A stretch of DNA of 64,000 nt from Nemophila menziesii. Its lineage: Eukaryota > Streptophyta > Magnoliopsida > Boraginales > Hydrophyllaceae. The stretch is taken from NCBI GenBank assembly GCA_029959085.1, contig JARWIR010000018.1, forward strand, positions 21,823,001 through 21,887,000, given 5' to 3'. Below, one piece after another: positions 47,401 to 59,578 of the stretch. Position 1 is the stretch's first letter. Each line of letters begins with the position of its first letter. A program made the position numbers and the translations under genes. Below the pieces are notes generated by a model that made no database searches, was not told where the DNA came from, and saw nothing but the letters and a program-made list of their open reading frames with translations.

Positions 47401-50400
47401 CACATTTTTCAAATAATATTTTTCCACAGATACGAGAAGCTACTCTGTTTGCTTTAGCTTCTGTGTCTGAACAAATTCTCGAAGCAGAGGTATTTTTAAT
47501 TTTTTTTTTAAAAAAAAATTCTATTTCTTTTATTATTTAATTTATTTATATTAATACAGGATTGTGAAGCTGGAAAAGTTAGTTTAGGTAATATATTAGA
47601 GCAAATTTTGGCTGAAGATTTGGTAACAGGAGTAAATGAATATCCCTTTCTTTATGCACGTTTATTTTCTTCAGCAGCTAAATTCTCTTCTATGGTAAAA
47701 AATATTTTTTATTGTGATTTTTTTTTTATTGGATAAATAATGACTCAGTAAATTCTTTGCTTCTTCAGATAAATGTTAAAGTTGTGGAACATTTTCTATA
47801 TGCTGCTAGTAAAGCACTTTCTATGGATGTGTAAGTATATATTATTTAGTTTTTAAATATATATTTTTTTAAAATAATTTCGACCAATTACAGGCCTCCA
47901 CCTGTCAAAGTTGGTGCATGTAGAGCACTTTCACAGCTTCTACCTAATGCAAACAAAGGAATTATTCATCCTCATATATTGGAATTGTTTTCATCACTCA
48001 CGGAGCTTCTAAATCAAGTAAAGTTATATTTAAAAAAAAAAGTTTTTTTTTTAATATTAATTTAGAATTTTTTATCTTATAAAATATTTATTTATTTTTT
48101 CTAGGCATCTGATGAAACCATGCATCTAGTGCTTGAAACATTACAAGCAGCTGTTAAAGCAGGTTAGTGTAATTGACTGAAATTCGTGGAGAAAAAGTAA
48201 TAAAAAAAAATTCTTTTAGGGACCTAAAGTGCAATTTTTGCATAATATAGGAACCTATAAAAAAATTTAATAGACATATTGCGAATTTGCAACTAACTCA
48301 AAAAGCATCATTATAGGGACATATAGTGCAATTGACGTTAATGTAGGGACTATATTGCAATTAACTCTTAAAAGATAAATACAGGGACATATATTGCAAT
48401 TAACTCAAAAATAATAATCTAGGGACTATAGAGATAATATAGGGACCTATTGTGCAAATTACTTAAATTGCATTTAATTAAAAAAATCTATATAGGGACC
48501 TATAATGCAATATTTGCATTAATACAGGGATCAATAGTTCAAAATACTTAAAAACACACACAAAAATAGGATTTATAGTTCAATTAATTCAGAAAAGTTA
48601 ATGACTTATAGTGCAATTAACTATAAATAACTAAAGTAAATAATAATTAATCTTTTTTACCCTGGTGAAAGTATCCTCATTTTTTTTTTCTTGTTATAAT
48701 ACATTAAAGGACATGAAGCAATAGCATCAGTGGAGCCCATTCTTTCACCAATTATACTCAATATGTGGGCCTCACATATTTCAGACCCTTTCATCAGCAT
48801 TGATGCACTTGAGGTTTTGGAGGTAATATTTATTATAAGTGTTGAAATTTAATTTAGGACAATAATTGTCCTAAAGGATTAAATATATATTAATATTAAT
48901 TTGCAGGCGATAAAAGATGCTCCTGGTTGTTTTCATCCATTAGCGTCTCGTGTTTTGCCTTATCTTTCCCCAATTCTTAGTAATGTATGATCTTTTGCAA
49001 TTTTTATTTGATCTCAGTTTTTAGTGGGACCCGTTTAACATTTCTGTTGTTCTGTGTAATTGCAGCCACATCAGCAACCTGATGGTTTAGTTGCTGGTTC
49101 ACTGGATCTGGTGACAATGTTATTAAAAGTAAGTTTACGTATTTTGCACAATTGACCCCTAAACTTTAGGAAATTACAAAATGACACCCAAACTTTACAA
49201 AATTTTAAAACTGACCCATAACTTAAGGAAATTTCAAATCTGACCCCTAACTTTAGGAAATTACAAAACTGACCCCTAACTTTAGGATTTTGACCCTTAA
49301 AACGTTAGAAATTTACAAAATGACATCTAAACTTTCGGAAATTACAGAATGATCCCAAACTTTATAGAATTTCAAATCTGACCACTAAACCATGGGAATT
49401 TACAAAATGACCCAAATTTTAGATATTTGCAAAAATAAGCCCTGAACTTTAGAATTTTACAAATGGCCCCTAAAATTTAGGAAAATACAAAATGACCCCT
49501 ACACTTAGGATTTTTCAAAATGAACCCCAAATTTAAGGAAATTACAAATTGACCCCAAAAGTTTTACATTACTACTTTTTTTCCTCTCCAGAATGCACCT
49601 TCGGATGTTGTAAAGGCAGTATATGAAGTATCTTTCAACCCTGTTATTCAATTAGTCCTTCAAAGTGATGATCATAGTGAAATGCAGGTTTTTTTTGCTA
49701 CTTCCTTTTTGTTTACTTTTTATTTATTTTTTATTAACAAAGCTCTCGCCTTTATTTTATTTATACTAAATTGTTATATATTGTGTTGCTTTAGAATGCA
49801 ACTCAATGCTTAGCTTCTCTTATCTCTGGTGGAAAACAAGAATTACTTTCTTGGAGTGGTGATTCTGGTTTTGTTATGAGAAGTTTGCTCGATGTAGCTT
49901 CAAGGTTCTTTATTTTATTTTATTAATTATTTCTTTTTTAATTTATTTTTAGTTTTAATAATACTCTTATTGTAGGCTCTTAGACCCTGATTTGGAAAGC
50001 TCAGGATCACTATTTGTTGGAAGTTATATTTTGCAACTGATTTTGCATCTTCCTTCACAAATGGTACAACATATTAGAGACTTAGTTGCAGCTTTAGTTA
50101 GAAAGATGCAATCTTGTGAAACATCAGGACTGAAAAGCTCATTGATTCTTATTTTTGCTCGATTGGTATGTCTTTTTTTTTTACAATGCAATTTGATTAT
50201 ATTTTAAATTTAATCAAAATTCTAACTATTTAAGTAAAAAAATTAAGTGCAGATTCATATGAGTGTTCCTCAAGTTGAGCGATTTATTGAGTTAATGATT
50301 TCTATACCTACTGAAGGACATTTCAACTCTTTTGCTTATGTTATGTCTGAGTGGACTAAACAGCAAGGTAATTAATAACTTTATATAGGGTAAAATACCA

Positions 50401-51774
50401 AATTACCACAAGGGTGTTTTTGACCTTTTATCATACCACAGGGGTGTATTTGGTATTTTACCTAAACGTATATGTGTACTCTATTTAAACAGCTATTATG
50501 TGCAGGTGAAATACAAGGGGCATACCAAATAAAAGTAACAACAACAGCTTTAGCTTTGTTATTATCAACAAAACACATCGAAATGGAGAAAATTCAAGTC
50601 CAAGGCCATCTTACTAAGGTTTAATAAATTATTGTTATTAAACAAATACCCCTCATGGTTTCACAAAAGGTCAAAACCCCCCTATGGTTTGGTTTTCCAA
50701 CTCATGACACAAGCCTTAGTTCACAAGTTGGAAAACCATAGGGGTGTATTTGTCCCTTTTTAAACCATTAGGGTCTTTTTGACTTTTTGTTATTTTACCC
50801 CTGAAAAATATATAGAAAATTAATTAACACGCTTTATTTGAATTAAAAGTCCACTGTAGGAATAACTACTCGTTCCAGAGCTAAACTAGCTCCTGATCAA
50901 TGGACATTAATGCCCCTTCCTGCAAAGGTACATCCTAGTCCTCATTTTTACTAAGACATGATAATTAGTCCCTGTTAGTTTATCATACTAGAAGGATAAA
51001 ATTGGAAATATTGCATTTCATTTTCTTTTTTTTTAACATTTTAAACCAATTTTAAATCTGATCTTACTGATTTGACTATCTAAATATTACAGATATTGAC
51101 TCTATTAGCTGATGCATTAATTGAGATTCAAGAGCAAGTTCTTAATGGTGATGATGAGGTACTTACTATATAACATGTAGTATTTTTTATATTTTTTTCT
51201 AAATTTTTTCTAATTTTTTAAATATTTATAATTAGGAGAGTGATTGGGAAGAAATTGAATCTGGTGATATTCAAGACCATACATCACATGGTAGACCAGG
51301 ACAGAATTATCTTGATGCATTAGCAAAAGCATATAATGAGGTTAAACTCTATAAACCTTTTTCTTTAATAAAATACCAAATACCCCCCTTAGTTTGACAA
51401 AAGGTCAAAAAACACCCCTATTGTATTTAATCTTTGTTGTAAATTTGAAGGATGAAGATGATGATTACGAAGATGAACTTCTCAGTCATGCTGATCCTAT
51501 TAACGAGGTAAATCTTGTAAAAACTAATTTTCTTTTATTCTTTGCGTTAAATAATTATGTTTTTGCAGATAAACATGGTTAATTATCTTGTGGAGTGTTT
51601 CATGAAATTTTCTCAAAGTGATGGACAATATTTTGATCTTCTTTCTCAGGTTTGGTTAAATTTTAGATATTTTGGCAATTTTCTGAAATGATTAATATTG
51701 TTTTATTTTAACTGAAATTGCAGAATTTAACAAAGGAGCAACGTAATGCTATTCAGAGGGTGTTGAATCGATGA
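44403..51774 (+). CDS. IPO9: Importin-9-type karyopherin beta, 32 exons
   Basis: Nuclear import receptor of the importin-beta family, 1014 aa. Exon ends: 44403-44514, 44760-44821, 44943-45035, 45108-45279, 45344-45459, 45531-45617, 45692-45808, 46054-46117, 46185-46327, 46401-46448, 46522-46590, 46691-46766, 47212-47342, 47430-47489, 47560-47694, 47769-47830, 47894-48017, 48105-48162, 48710-48822, 48907-48984, 49066-49128, 49592-49687, 49795-49904, 49976-50165, 50253-50367, 50506-50618, 50850-50927, 51093-51158, 51236-51340, 51451-51507, 51569-51649, 51724-51774. The total, 3045 nt, is a multiple of three with no internal stop. The start MDQDQQWLINCLNASLD and the importin N-terminal region (GLRQLAAVLLKQFIKKHW) match plant importin-9, as do YDWPEDWPELLPFLL, GPLWQTF, HISDPFISID and the end QRNAIQRVLNR. 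HEAT repeats fill the middle; an acidic loop (DDEESDWEE, DEDDDYEDE) lies near the C-terminus. Intron 2 is AT-AC. Confidence 0.95.
44822..44942 (+). other. U12-type AT-AC intron (intron 2 of the importin gene)
   Basis: Exon 2 ends ...GGATTGCGTCAG (GLRQ) and exon 3 must begin TTAGCTGCT (LAA) to keep the conserved GLRQLAAVLLKQF. The 121-bp intron between them begins ATATCCTTC, the canonical minor-spliceosome AT-AC donor, and ends TTTAACATTCTCAC, with a TTTAAC branch-site match about 10 nt from the terminal AC. No GT donor exists at the exon 2 edge, and using the nearby CTTAG as acceptor breaks the frame. Confidence 0.9.
45829..46014. repeat. Hairpin repeat H1 in intron 7
   Basis: Inverted halves: 'acccctatggttttcaaaa...ttttttcaactcgtga' and 'tcacgagttggaaaaccatagggt'; closes with 'ggggtatatttggtattttac'. 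Same family as copies in introns 25, 26 and 29. Confidence 0.65.
46925..47070. repeat. Minisatellite in intron 12
   Basis: About four units of 'gggcattttggtcaagttttacacattattcgtaa', alternating with short versions, within the 445-bp intron. Confidence 0.65.
48205..48620. repeat. Minisatellite in intron 18 ('agggacctatagtgcaat')
   Basis: About ten diverged units of 30-50 bp with the core 'agggacctatagtgcaatta' plus 'actcaaaaa', filling most of the 547-bp intron. The core is the same as in the intron at about 1 kb of the plastid-protein gene. Confidence 0.7.
49146..49565. repeat. Minisatellite in intron 21 ('gacccctaaactttaggaaatt')
   Basis: About thirteen diverged units of roughly 30 bp ('tgacccctaaactttaggaaattacaaaa'), forming nearly the whole 463-bp intron. 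Confidence 0.75.
50389..50462. mobile_element. Very short palindromic MITE-like repeat H1 in intron 25
   Basis: 74 bp with perfect ends GGTAAAATACCAAAT and ATTTGGTATTTTACC; inner arms 'accacaagggtgtttttgacc' and 'ccacaggggtgta'. Same family as in introns 7, 26 and 29. Confidence 0.65.
50641..50803. repeat. Hairpin repeat H1 in intron 26
   Basis: 'atacccctcatggtttcacaaaaggtcaaaa' with the inverted pair 'cctatggtttggttttccaact' / 'agttggaaaaccatagg'; closes with 'ttattttacccct'. Confidence 0.65.
51369..51427. repeat. Half copy of repeat H1 in intron 29
   Basis: 'taaaataccaaatacccccc' then 'gtttgacaaaaggtcaaaaa' then 'cacccctat'; the closing arm is decayed. The next exon's acceptor lies about 20 bp further on. 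Confidence 0.55.
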
Positions 51775-52263
51775 AGAAATTCTTTCATTGTTTGAGCAAA
51801 TTGAGTTTTTTTTTTTGTTTTGTTGCTATTATGGAGTAATTACTAGCTTGTATAGTCAAGAGTGGGACTAATTGTTTTCAATATTTGCCTATTGGGATTT
51901 TCTTTTTTCTCCCTCTTGACAATTTGTGTTTACTTGTATTTCTATATATTTACCCTGTTTAAATTAATGAGATTTTGACCAAAGGTATCCACTTTTAAAC
52001 GTCATTAGGGCCAATTTGTTTTGAATGTTTAATTAAAACACTAATATTTTTGTTAAAATACAACTTTAGAAAAACCCACACATTTGGTGTAACTATAATT
52101 TTTTAATAGGATTTAATAAAATAATCTAATAAAATATTTTTAAAATTCTAAAATTAAATATAGAAATATTTGGTAGATCATAAATAAGTAAGTATTAGGT
52201 AATATAGTAATAAATTATATAAGTACTTTATATATAAAATAATTTTATTTGGTCAATATTATG
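51775..52263. other. 3' flank of the importin gene
   Basis: 3' UTR and AT-rich spacer. A T-rich run follows the stop codon; AATAAA-like poly(A) signals are not distinct ('aattaatgag' near 51962). No other gene. Confidence 0.45.
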
Positions 52264-52265
52264 TA

Positions 52266-52511
52266 TTCTTTCTGTTTCATAATGTTTGTCCAATTACTAA
52301 AAATGTAGTTTCAAAATGTTTGTCCACTTAGAATATCAAGACACTTTTTTCCACTAATACCCCCATTAAAAAATTAAAATTTATGTTTCCAATACACATT
52401 TAAGATATCAAGACACTTTATGGACGGTACTTTTGTAATAGGGAGTGTGTTAGTTATATTTCTTAATTTGTGTGAAAAGCAAAGTGGACAAACATTTTGA
52501 AACAGAGGGAG
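52266..52511. mobile_element. Stowaway MITE (246 bp, TA duplication)
   Basis: Ends TTCTTTCTGTTTCATAATG and the complement of CTCCCTCTGTTTCAAAATG, each followed inward by TTTGTCCA; flanked by TA on both sides. The CTCCCTCYGTTTC start is the signature of plant Tc1/mariner-type Stowaway MITEs. Confidence 0.85.
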
Positions 52512-52513
52512 TA

Positions 52514-54210
52514 TGAAATTTGTATATATAGTATATATCTTATTCGGATTTTGGATTATCCATCAGATTATTATGAAAATCAAATCCTACTGGATGATTC
52601 ACCGGTTACCTTTTGCCAGAACCAAACCCTCATGGATGCACCATCGGTTCCAGTGACGATTTTTTTATTGGATTAGATATTCATCGGTTACGGTTAATAT
52701 TTTAACTATTGTCACCCCTAATAGTTATCCACATGTTTTAATTGGTGTTCCAACTTGAGAAACTATTTTAGCTATACTCGAATTGGTACGTGCTTGTACC
52801 GATTGATTTGTTATCAAGATCCAAGTATGATACCTTTGTAATCTCGTAGTTAACAAAGTCTAAGAATTCCAAGATTTCAGAAAGGAAAATATCCTCTCAT
52901 AGGAGGTATACGTCCCTTTCAATAATATTAATTTACGGTCTCCATCTTTCTTGAGTTTAACTACAAGTTATCCAGTTGGGTGCTTTAACCCTACAATCCA
53001 CCTTCCATTCCTTCAGAATTCTTCTAATATCATTCACATCTGAACTTTCTTTCCGATAATGTATCCCATGAGAAAAAAATTCGAAAGCTTGTTCAAGTGT
53101 TAGCATATCCTTCTCAAGTAGTCGTAATACTTCTCCTTCAACCAGTTCAAACTATTGAAACTCCATTCCTACCAAAACTCTTGTCTAGTTCATCCACCTC
53201 ATCCATTTGGGTTAGACCTGGGCTTGCCAAGTCGGGCACCAAATCCCTATCCATGTTCACGAGTTCTTGGGTGGTCCTATCACGCCCTAAAGCGACCACA
53301 TTCTTTGTCTTACAATTATTTTCATTATCATTAACAATGGGGTTTGCTAATGATTAAAATGGAGTCACTAGGTGCCATTCGAGTTAGGGAATTTTATCTA
53401 ACATGTGTTGTGCATTAAGTAAATCTCAAGCCTTGGAAAAAAATGACATAACTTCAACATCTAAATTCTCAAAGTTGCTTGATTTAGTCTCCTTAGATTC
53501 ACCACAAACTAAGTTTAAAGTGTTACAATTTGAAATGTCACCTTCAACCTCAAATGATGGGATGTTGGCACTAATACTCCACTCGGCACAAGTAGTTGCT
53601 CACCTTCTAACCTTAAAGAATTTGTTGGCACTAGTACTCCACATGACATAATTAGTAGTTTCTCAATCGCTAGGTCATGTGACATTAGTCCTTTAAGCCG
53701 TTAAACCATGTCTCAAGGGTATGAAGAATGGGTCTCATGCTCCGGACCCTCCATAATTGGGCTCTATTTCATACACATATTATTAGGGGTCTTCTAAGAA
53801 ACACCTTTCAAAATTGTTGTCAATGGAAGTTCAAATGAAACCTTAGACTAAAATTTTTGTAATAGCGTGAGGCTACTCTTATTTGAATTAGAATGGAACT
53901 CCGAGTTTTCACAAAATGTGAGTTTCTTGGTGTTTGGGATTTTTTGGTGACGGTGTCAAGGTTGAGTTTTCTTTTATCACCAGGGTTAAGATAATCGGGT
54001 GAGATATTACGAATGTTGTGAGATTTTAATCTCGTGATCATTGGGAAAGAACTCATGAAGGAATGTTGTGAGAAAGGCGCTTGTAACCCCAACTATTACA
54101 GAAAATAATTCTAAACCATAACTAGGTTTCATAGATGTGCAATCTCAAGTTAAAAAGATGGTTAGTTCATGTTTGGATAATGAAAAATAATAATTATAGA
54201 CATAATATGT
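52514..54210. other. Unassigned degenerate sequence
   Basis: Minus-strand pieces such as LLEKDMLTLEQAFEFFSHG and RRILKEWKVDCRVKAPNW (about 52960-53130) and plus-strand 'gttggcactaatactccac' repeats (53565, 53622) suggest an old coding transposon. No family was recognised and no frame stays open beyond 90 codons. Confidence 0.3.
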
Positions 54211-54218
54211 AGTTTAAG

Positions 54219-54678
54219 CAGGATTTCAGAAAGGCGCTAGGCGCTAGGCGGGCGGTCGACCACCTTTGAGCACCTAGGGGATCAAGCGGGATATTATACA
54301 TTATTAGTGTATTTTAAAAAAAATACACACAGTATACTAAACAAAGTAAAGAAAAATATATGAAAAAAACTATATATTATTTCCTATATCCATAACTTAT
54401 ACAATAGATGAATGATAATCAATTATATTTGAATATTTTTTGGATTCCTATAATTTTTTAAATAGATTTATATAATTTTTTGTGTCAAAGATAGATTTTT
54501 CTAATTTTTTTATTAAAAAATGGGTTTATTTTTGTTTTTTTAGCCTCCAGACCGCCTAGGCGGCCCGCCCGAGTCCGCCTAGACCAGCTTAGGACCGTCG
54601 AGGACCGCCTGGACCAATTCTAGAAGGTACGCTACCTTCTAGCGCCTAGGCGCTGCCTAGGCCGACTTTAGAACAAAG
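54219..54678. mobile_element. hAT-type MITE, CCTAGGCG family (460 bp)
   Basis: Starts CAGGATTTCAGAAAGGCGC and ends, in complement, CTTTGTTCTAAAGTCGG. Subterminal blocks rich in GCGCTAGGCG/CGCCTAGGCGG lie at both ends around an AT-rich core. Flanks AGTTTAAG and AGTTTAGG are an 8-bp duplication with one mismatch. Related to the element at 62970-63612. Confidence 0.65.
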
Positions 54679-55426
54679 AGTTTAGGAGAAGAAGAATTAC
54701 AACCGATATAGATCTTGTGTTGTTGTCTTACTCTCCTCGCTTCTCTTTTACTCTCCAATCTAATAATAATGAATGAATGATTAAGTCTAATGAAGTGTAT
54801 CAAAAAAAAAAAAAACTAATATATACTAGTAGTTTCAGAAATTAAAGTCACGAGCCTAGAAAATAGGTCAAAAGCGACCTGTAGTTTTCTTTAATAAATC
54901 TGATCTGCACAAGTTAGTTTGCCAAAACATCCACAAATTTCTCGTCTCAGCTCGTAATGAACGCCATTTCTTCTCACACTTACTAAACCACAAGAGATAC
55001 TTTGAGCCGAAATACCGTGATTATAATAATTACCAATTATTTGCTGTGACTTTTACAAGTTAACGAATCTGTTTTTCCAATTTGGTGCTTTAGCTTCTAA
55101 TAATCTTCTTGACTCCTTGGGTTGTCTCGATCTCGTTTCCGCTCATCTTGGATGTTACCTTGACTTCTTAGTTTGACCTTTTCATTCTTCGATCCTCCAC
55201 GTGCTAAGAATTATACAATAAAACACATAACTACCTCAACTTGTTCTAAACACGCAAAATCACATATAACATCTAAAAATTCAATATATGCTAAATCAAG
55301 GGATATATCACATATTTTTAAGCATAAAATATCTCAAAATGATTTTTCGAAGAACTAAATTATATCACAAAACATGAATCGCCAAAAAACTTGTTTAATT
55401 TTTCTCGGTTTTTCTTTTCTAAAAGA
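54679..55426. other. Unassigned spacer
   Basis: No gene or repeat recognised. Confidence 0.4.
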
Positions 55427-57284
55427 GGTGTATTCAATCTAGATTTTAAAAGATTGTATTAGATTTTGTATAATCCATGAATTTTGATGGATTTAGAGAC
55501 TATTTTGATTCTAAAAGACTCCCAACAAATTTTATTGAATTTCATGACAGATTCTAATAGATTTTAACAAAATTTATCAGACTCAAACCTGACTCTTTTT
55601 AATTGTATTCAATTCAAATTTGAAAAGATTGTATTGAATTTTGTATAATCCATAGATTTTGATTGATTTATAGATTTTATTGAATGTTATGACAGATTCT
55701 AATAGATTTTAATTAACTTTATCGACTCTATCTGACTTTAAATTTACTAAAATTTTAAATTTTTTATTAACAATTTTTATTAGTAAATTTTAAATAAATA
55801 TTACATTATTAAAAATATTAAATAAATAATTATATAATGTGGATTAATAAAAAATAAATCATTATACTTATAATTTTTTTTCCTTCATTTTACAATCATA
55901 TAATTCTTACGTATTTCTCGACTTTTTTTTTTGACGTTAAACATAATTTAAATTGATTAAAAAAATTAAATAATTAAAAACATAATTTAAGTATTGCTCG
56001 ACTAAAAAAAGCTAAACATGAATGAATTGACCAAATAAAAAGTATTTCCATGTTTACATCGACCAAATAAAAATAAAAAAGTATTCAGGTTTATTTTTTC
56101 TAAAACATTGTTCTACAGAAAAAAAACTCAACATTAATGAATTGTATATTTATGTTCGAGGGAAAATTAAACAATTTGAAGTAATATCCCAGAATATGAA
56201 AAATATCTCACGCTTATTATTATTTATTTAGCATGTATTAGTCAAAAGATTTCTATCAACAGGTTTTATATAATTTTATGACAAATTCTAATATATTTTA
56301 AATAACTTTCTCGGACTCTAGCTGATTTTAAATTTACTGAAATTTTAAATTTTTTAGTATCAACTTTTATTAGTAAATGTTAAATAAATAATTACATGAT
56401 TAAATTTTTTTTCCAAATAAAATATTAAATAAATAATTATATGATGTGAATTAATAGAAAAAATTATAATTTTCTTTTGCTTTATATCAAAATCATAAAT
56501 TTCTCAAGTATTGCTCGACTAAAAAAAACTAAATATCAATGAATTGACCAAATAAAAAGTATATCCATGTTTATATCGACCAAATAAAAAAAAAGTATTA
56601 GAATTATTTTTTCTAAAACATTGTTCTATATGAAAAGGAAAACTGAACATTAATGAATTATATATTTATGTTCATTTATGTTCGAGGGAAAATAAAAAAA
56701 TAAAAATAATATCCCAGAATATGAAAAATATGTCACGCTTTTTTATTAATTTATTTAGCATGTACTAATAAAAAAAATCTATCAAAATCTTTACATAAAA
56801 CAAGAGATTCTAAAATAAAAGTTTTGTTTAACGAAACTTTGTGAAATTCTATAATTAATGAAACATATAAAAATTCATAGACTTTTGAATACCACAAGAT
56901 TTTTAAGGACTTTTTAAAATTCAGATTGAATACTTGTACACTTTGGAAATACAAAAAAATCCAATAAACTCTATATTGGAAACACTCTCCTAAATTTAAT
57001 GAACTTTTAAATTAACAATTTTTATTAGTAAATATTAAATAAACAATTACATGATTAAATTTTTTTATAAATAAATATTAAATAAATAATTATATGACGT
57101 GGACTAAAAAAGAAAATAATTATGATTTTTTTTGCTTTATATCACAATCATAATTTTTTTATGTAATGTTTGACTTAAAAAAACTAAACATGATGAATTG
57201 ACCGAATAAAAAGTATATCGATGTTTACATAAACCAAATAAAAATAAAAGGTAGTCATGATTTTTTAAAAGTATTGTTTTATAA

Positions 57285-58995
57285 GAGTAGTGATATATAT
57301 ACCACCCAAATTCATACCACCCATGACGTGATTTGATTGGAAGAAAATTGTTAATTTATTTATTTACTCGATTTGATTAACGATTACTTCCAACCAAATC
57401 ACACTACGTCACAGATGATATGTTGAATGGTATGAATTTGGTTGATATATATTGGTGTCGCCTAGGGTGTGATAAAAATAGATAAATAATAAGTCAGAAA
57501 ACAATGCACTCTCGCCCTAGACAGGCACAGTGCTGCAAGTATTACAGGACGTATGCAAGTTTTAATGATAAGAAAGTTCGTTCTCAGGGACTTAGTGTGT
57601 TATACGAATGGATAGGAATAACGAGTAAAAAGTAATTAATTAAAAGACAAGAAATAAAAGAGAGAATAAATTCGAAATATTAATTCGCTAAGAAATTAAA
57701 GACAGTAAATTAAATACGAAGAAATATGAGATGAGAAGTATAACTTAGGTTTTGCTAGTATGCACTAATCCTTCTAATTCTTTCTATTGAATCTAGTTAA
57801 TAAGGGAGATAATTAGCTCTTAGATATTTAGTCAGGATTCTAAATTCTCATACCTTAGACCTTGAGAGCGACTAAGGGGGCTACGGACACACCACGAGGC
57901 TGGTTCAAATAGGGTTTACAAGCGCTACCAAGTCCATAAGCAATCAATTTCCATACATGGTGATAGTGATTAAATCATACCCTAATGACTATCTAGTTAG
58001 AATCAGTGTTGTCAGGACCAATATCGACACTAGACGTTATGTGGTGTTTCAATAATTAGACACCAGCTAAGGTGATCATCTAACTACTATTAAGAAAGCC
58101 TAAAGTGATCAGTTCAAGGACATGCAATAAATCAAAACACATAAACAAATATATAGGTAAGAAGCTAATATCAGATTAAAACATGTAATTCCTAAAGAAA
58201 CTTAGATAGAAAGAAATTAGAATTCATAGATTATACATGATGCAAAACCCAAGTTATGGGGAGTTTAGTTCATACCTGAAGGAAATAAACTAAAAGAAAT
58301 AATAAAAGACATCATCTTGCTCTCTACAATAACTTGGAAGAATAAAACCTTAAGAACTAATTACTATGAGGAAAGGATGATTTACAAGTGATATAAGGGT
58401 GTATTTATAGGTGTTTAGAAGACCTAATTCGTTTTCTTGAAGTAGAAGGTAAGTAGTGGACTCCAAGCCCAACTCAAATTCGTAACCCTAAAACATGAAA
58501 TCAGACCCGTTTTTGTTGTGGTCCTAGCAGCTTCAATACTCATCCGTTTGATGCGTATGAGTAGTCGAAGTTCATCGTCTCGGAAAGATCTTCAACTTTG
58601 CTCTTGATCGTTTCTCCAATTTCCACACCGATCTTGAGATATAAGCTAATTTGTGGTCGTAGGTGCAGAAATTCTGGATTAAGACAGTTTTTCCTTTTCC
58701 ATGTTTTTAGCTTTTGTTTCCTTATCTCCAATTTCCATGCTTATCTCTTTCCATATCTCTTAGTCTTTGACTTGGACTCTAATTAATCTCCATAATTATC
58801 TTTAAAACTTCACACTAAATAAATAATTAAACCCAATATGCTCTAAAAATATTATTTTACTAAATCAAGACTCAAAATAGGAAAGTGCACTATTTCTCAA
58901 GAAAGTTAATTAGAAAGACTTCTAAATCACTAAAAATGATGTATCATCTTAACATAAATCTATCACAAATGAGGAGACATCATATATCATTACTC
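57285..58995. mobile_element. MITE, family 1, split by a solo LTR
   Basis: The left part 57285-57452 begins GAGTAGTGATATATATACC; the last bases 'tatatcattactc' lie at 58983-58995 beyond the LTR. Outer flanks GTTTTATAA and GTTTGATAA are a 9-bp duplication with one mismatch, as in the other two copies. The MITE is therefore older than the LTR. Confidence 0.88.
57453..58982 (-). mobile_element. Solo gypsy LTR (1530 bp) inside a MITE
   Basis: Runs TGGTGTCGCCTAGGGTGTG to GAGGAGACATCA, flanked by TATAT on both sides (57448-57452 and 58983-58987). Minus-strand TATA in 'gggtgtatttataggtg' (about 58400). Collinear with the 38.4-kb copy. No internal region. Confidence 0.9.
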
Positions 58996-59244
58996 GTTTG
59001 ATAAGAATGAACATTAATGAATTGTATATCCATATTCGAGGGAAAATAAAAAATTGGAATAACATTCCAAAATGTGAATATATTTCACGATTATTTTAAT
59101 CTATTTAGCGTGTATTAGTCAAAAGAAATCTATCAAAATCTTTACATGAAACAAGAGATTATAAAGTGAAAGTTTTGTTCAATATAATCCTATAGAAAAT
59201 CCAATAATTAATGAAATACATAAAAATATATAGATTTTTGAATA

Positions 59245-59423
59245 GGAAAATTCTTCCATATAATATTGGATGATCATACACCAATCATATTAATACACCT
59301 ACCCCAAGTTTTAAACTTACAAAAGTAACTAACTTATTAATCTAATAATATGTGTTTTGTTATAATAATCAGTGGCTGCGATGTGAATATTGGACCATCC
59401 AATATTGGATGGAAGTCTTACCC
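59245..59423. mobile_element. MITE, family 2 (179 bp, perfect 9-bp TSD)
   Basis: Left GGAAAATTCTTCCATATAATA, right end 'ccaatattggatggaagtcttaccc' as its inverted copy. The 9-bp duplication TTTTGAATA is perfect (59236-59244 and 59424-59432). This points to Mutator-type transposase. A diverged relative is at about 13357-13543. Confidence 0.85.
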
Positions 59424-59578
59424 TTTTGAATAACACAAGATTTTAAAAGATTTTTTAAAATCCTGATCGAATAACACACGATTTTAAAAGTTTTTTTTTT
59501 TAAATTTAAATTGAATATCTATAGTCTTTTGAAATACAAAAAAAATTCAACATACTCTCTATTGAATGTACCCCCTAA

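Larger units (their letters stand above)
55427..59575. mobile_element. AT-rich repeat domain with GGTGTATTCAAT termini (composite transposon, probable)
   Basis: Left end GGTGTATTCAATCTAGATTTTAAA; the complement of the right end (about 59573) reads GGTACATTCAATAGAGAG. Inside, the block 'attttaaattttttattaacaatttttattagtaaat' recurs at about 55751, 56339 and 57002, and 'gaccaaataaaaagta(t)...cgaccaaataaaa' with 'aacattaatgaattgtatat' at about 56030, 56540, 57195 and 59005. So the domain holds about three diverged copies of a 0.6-kb unit. The third copy is interrupted by the MITE (57285) and LTR (57453), and another MITE lies at 59245. No transposase seen. Confidence 0.5.
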
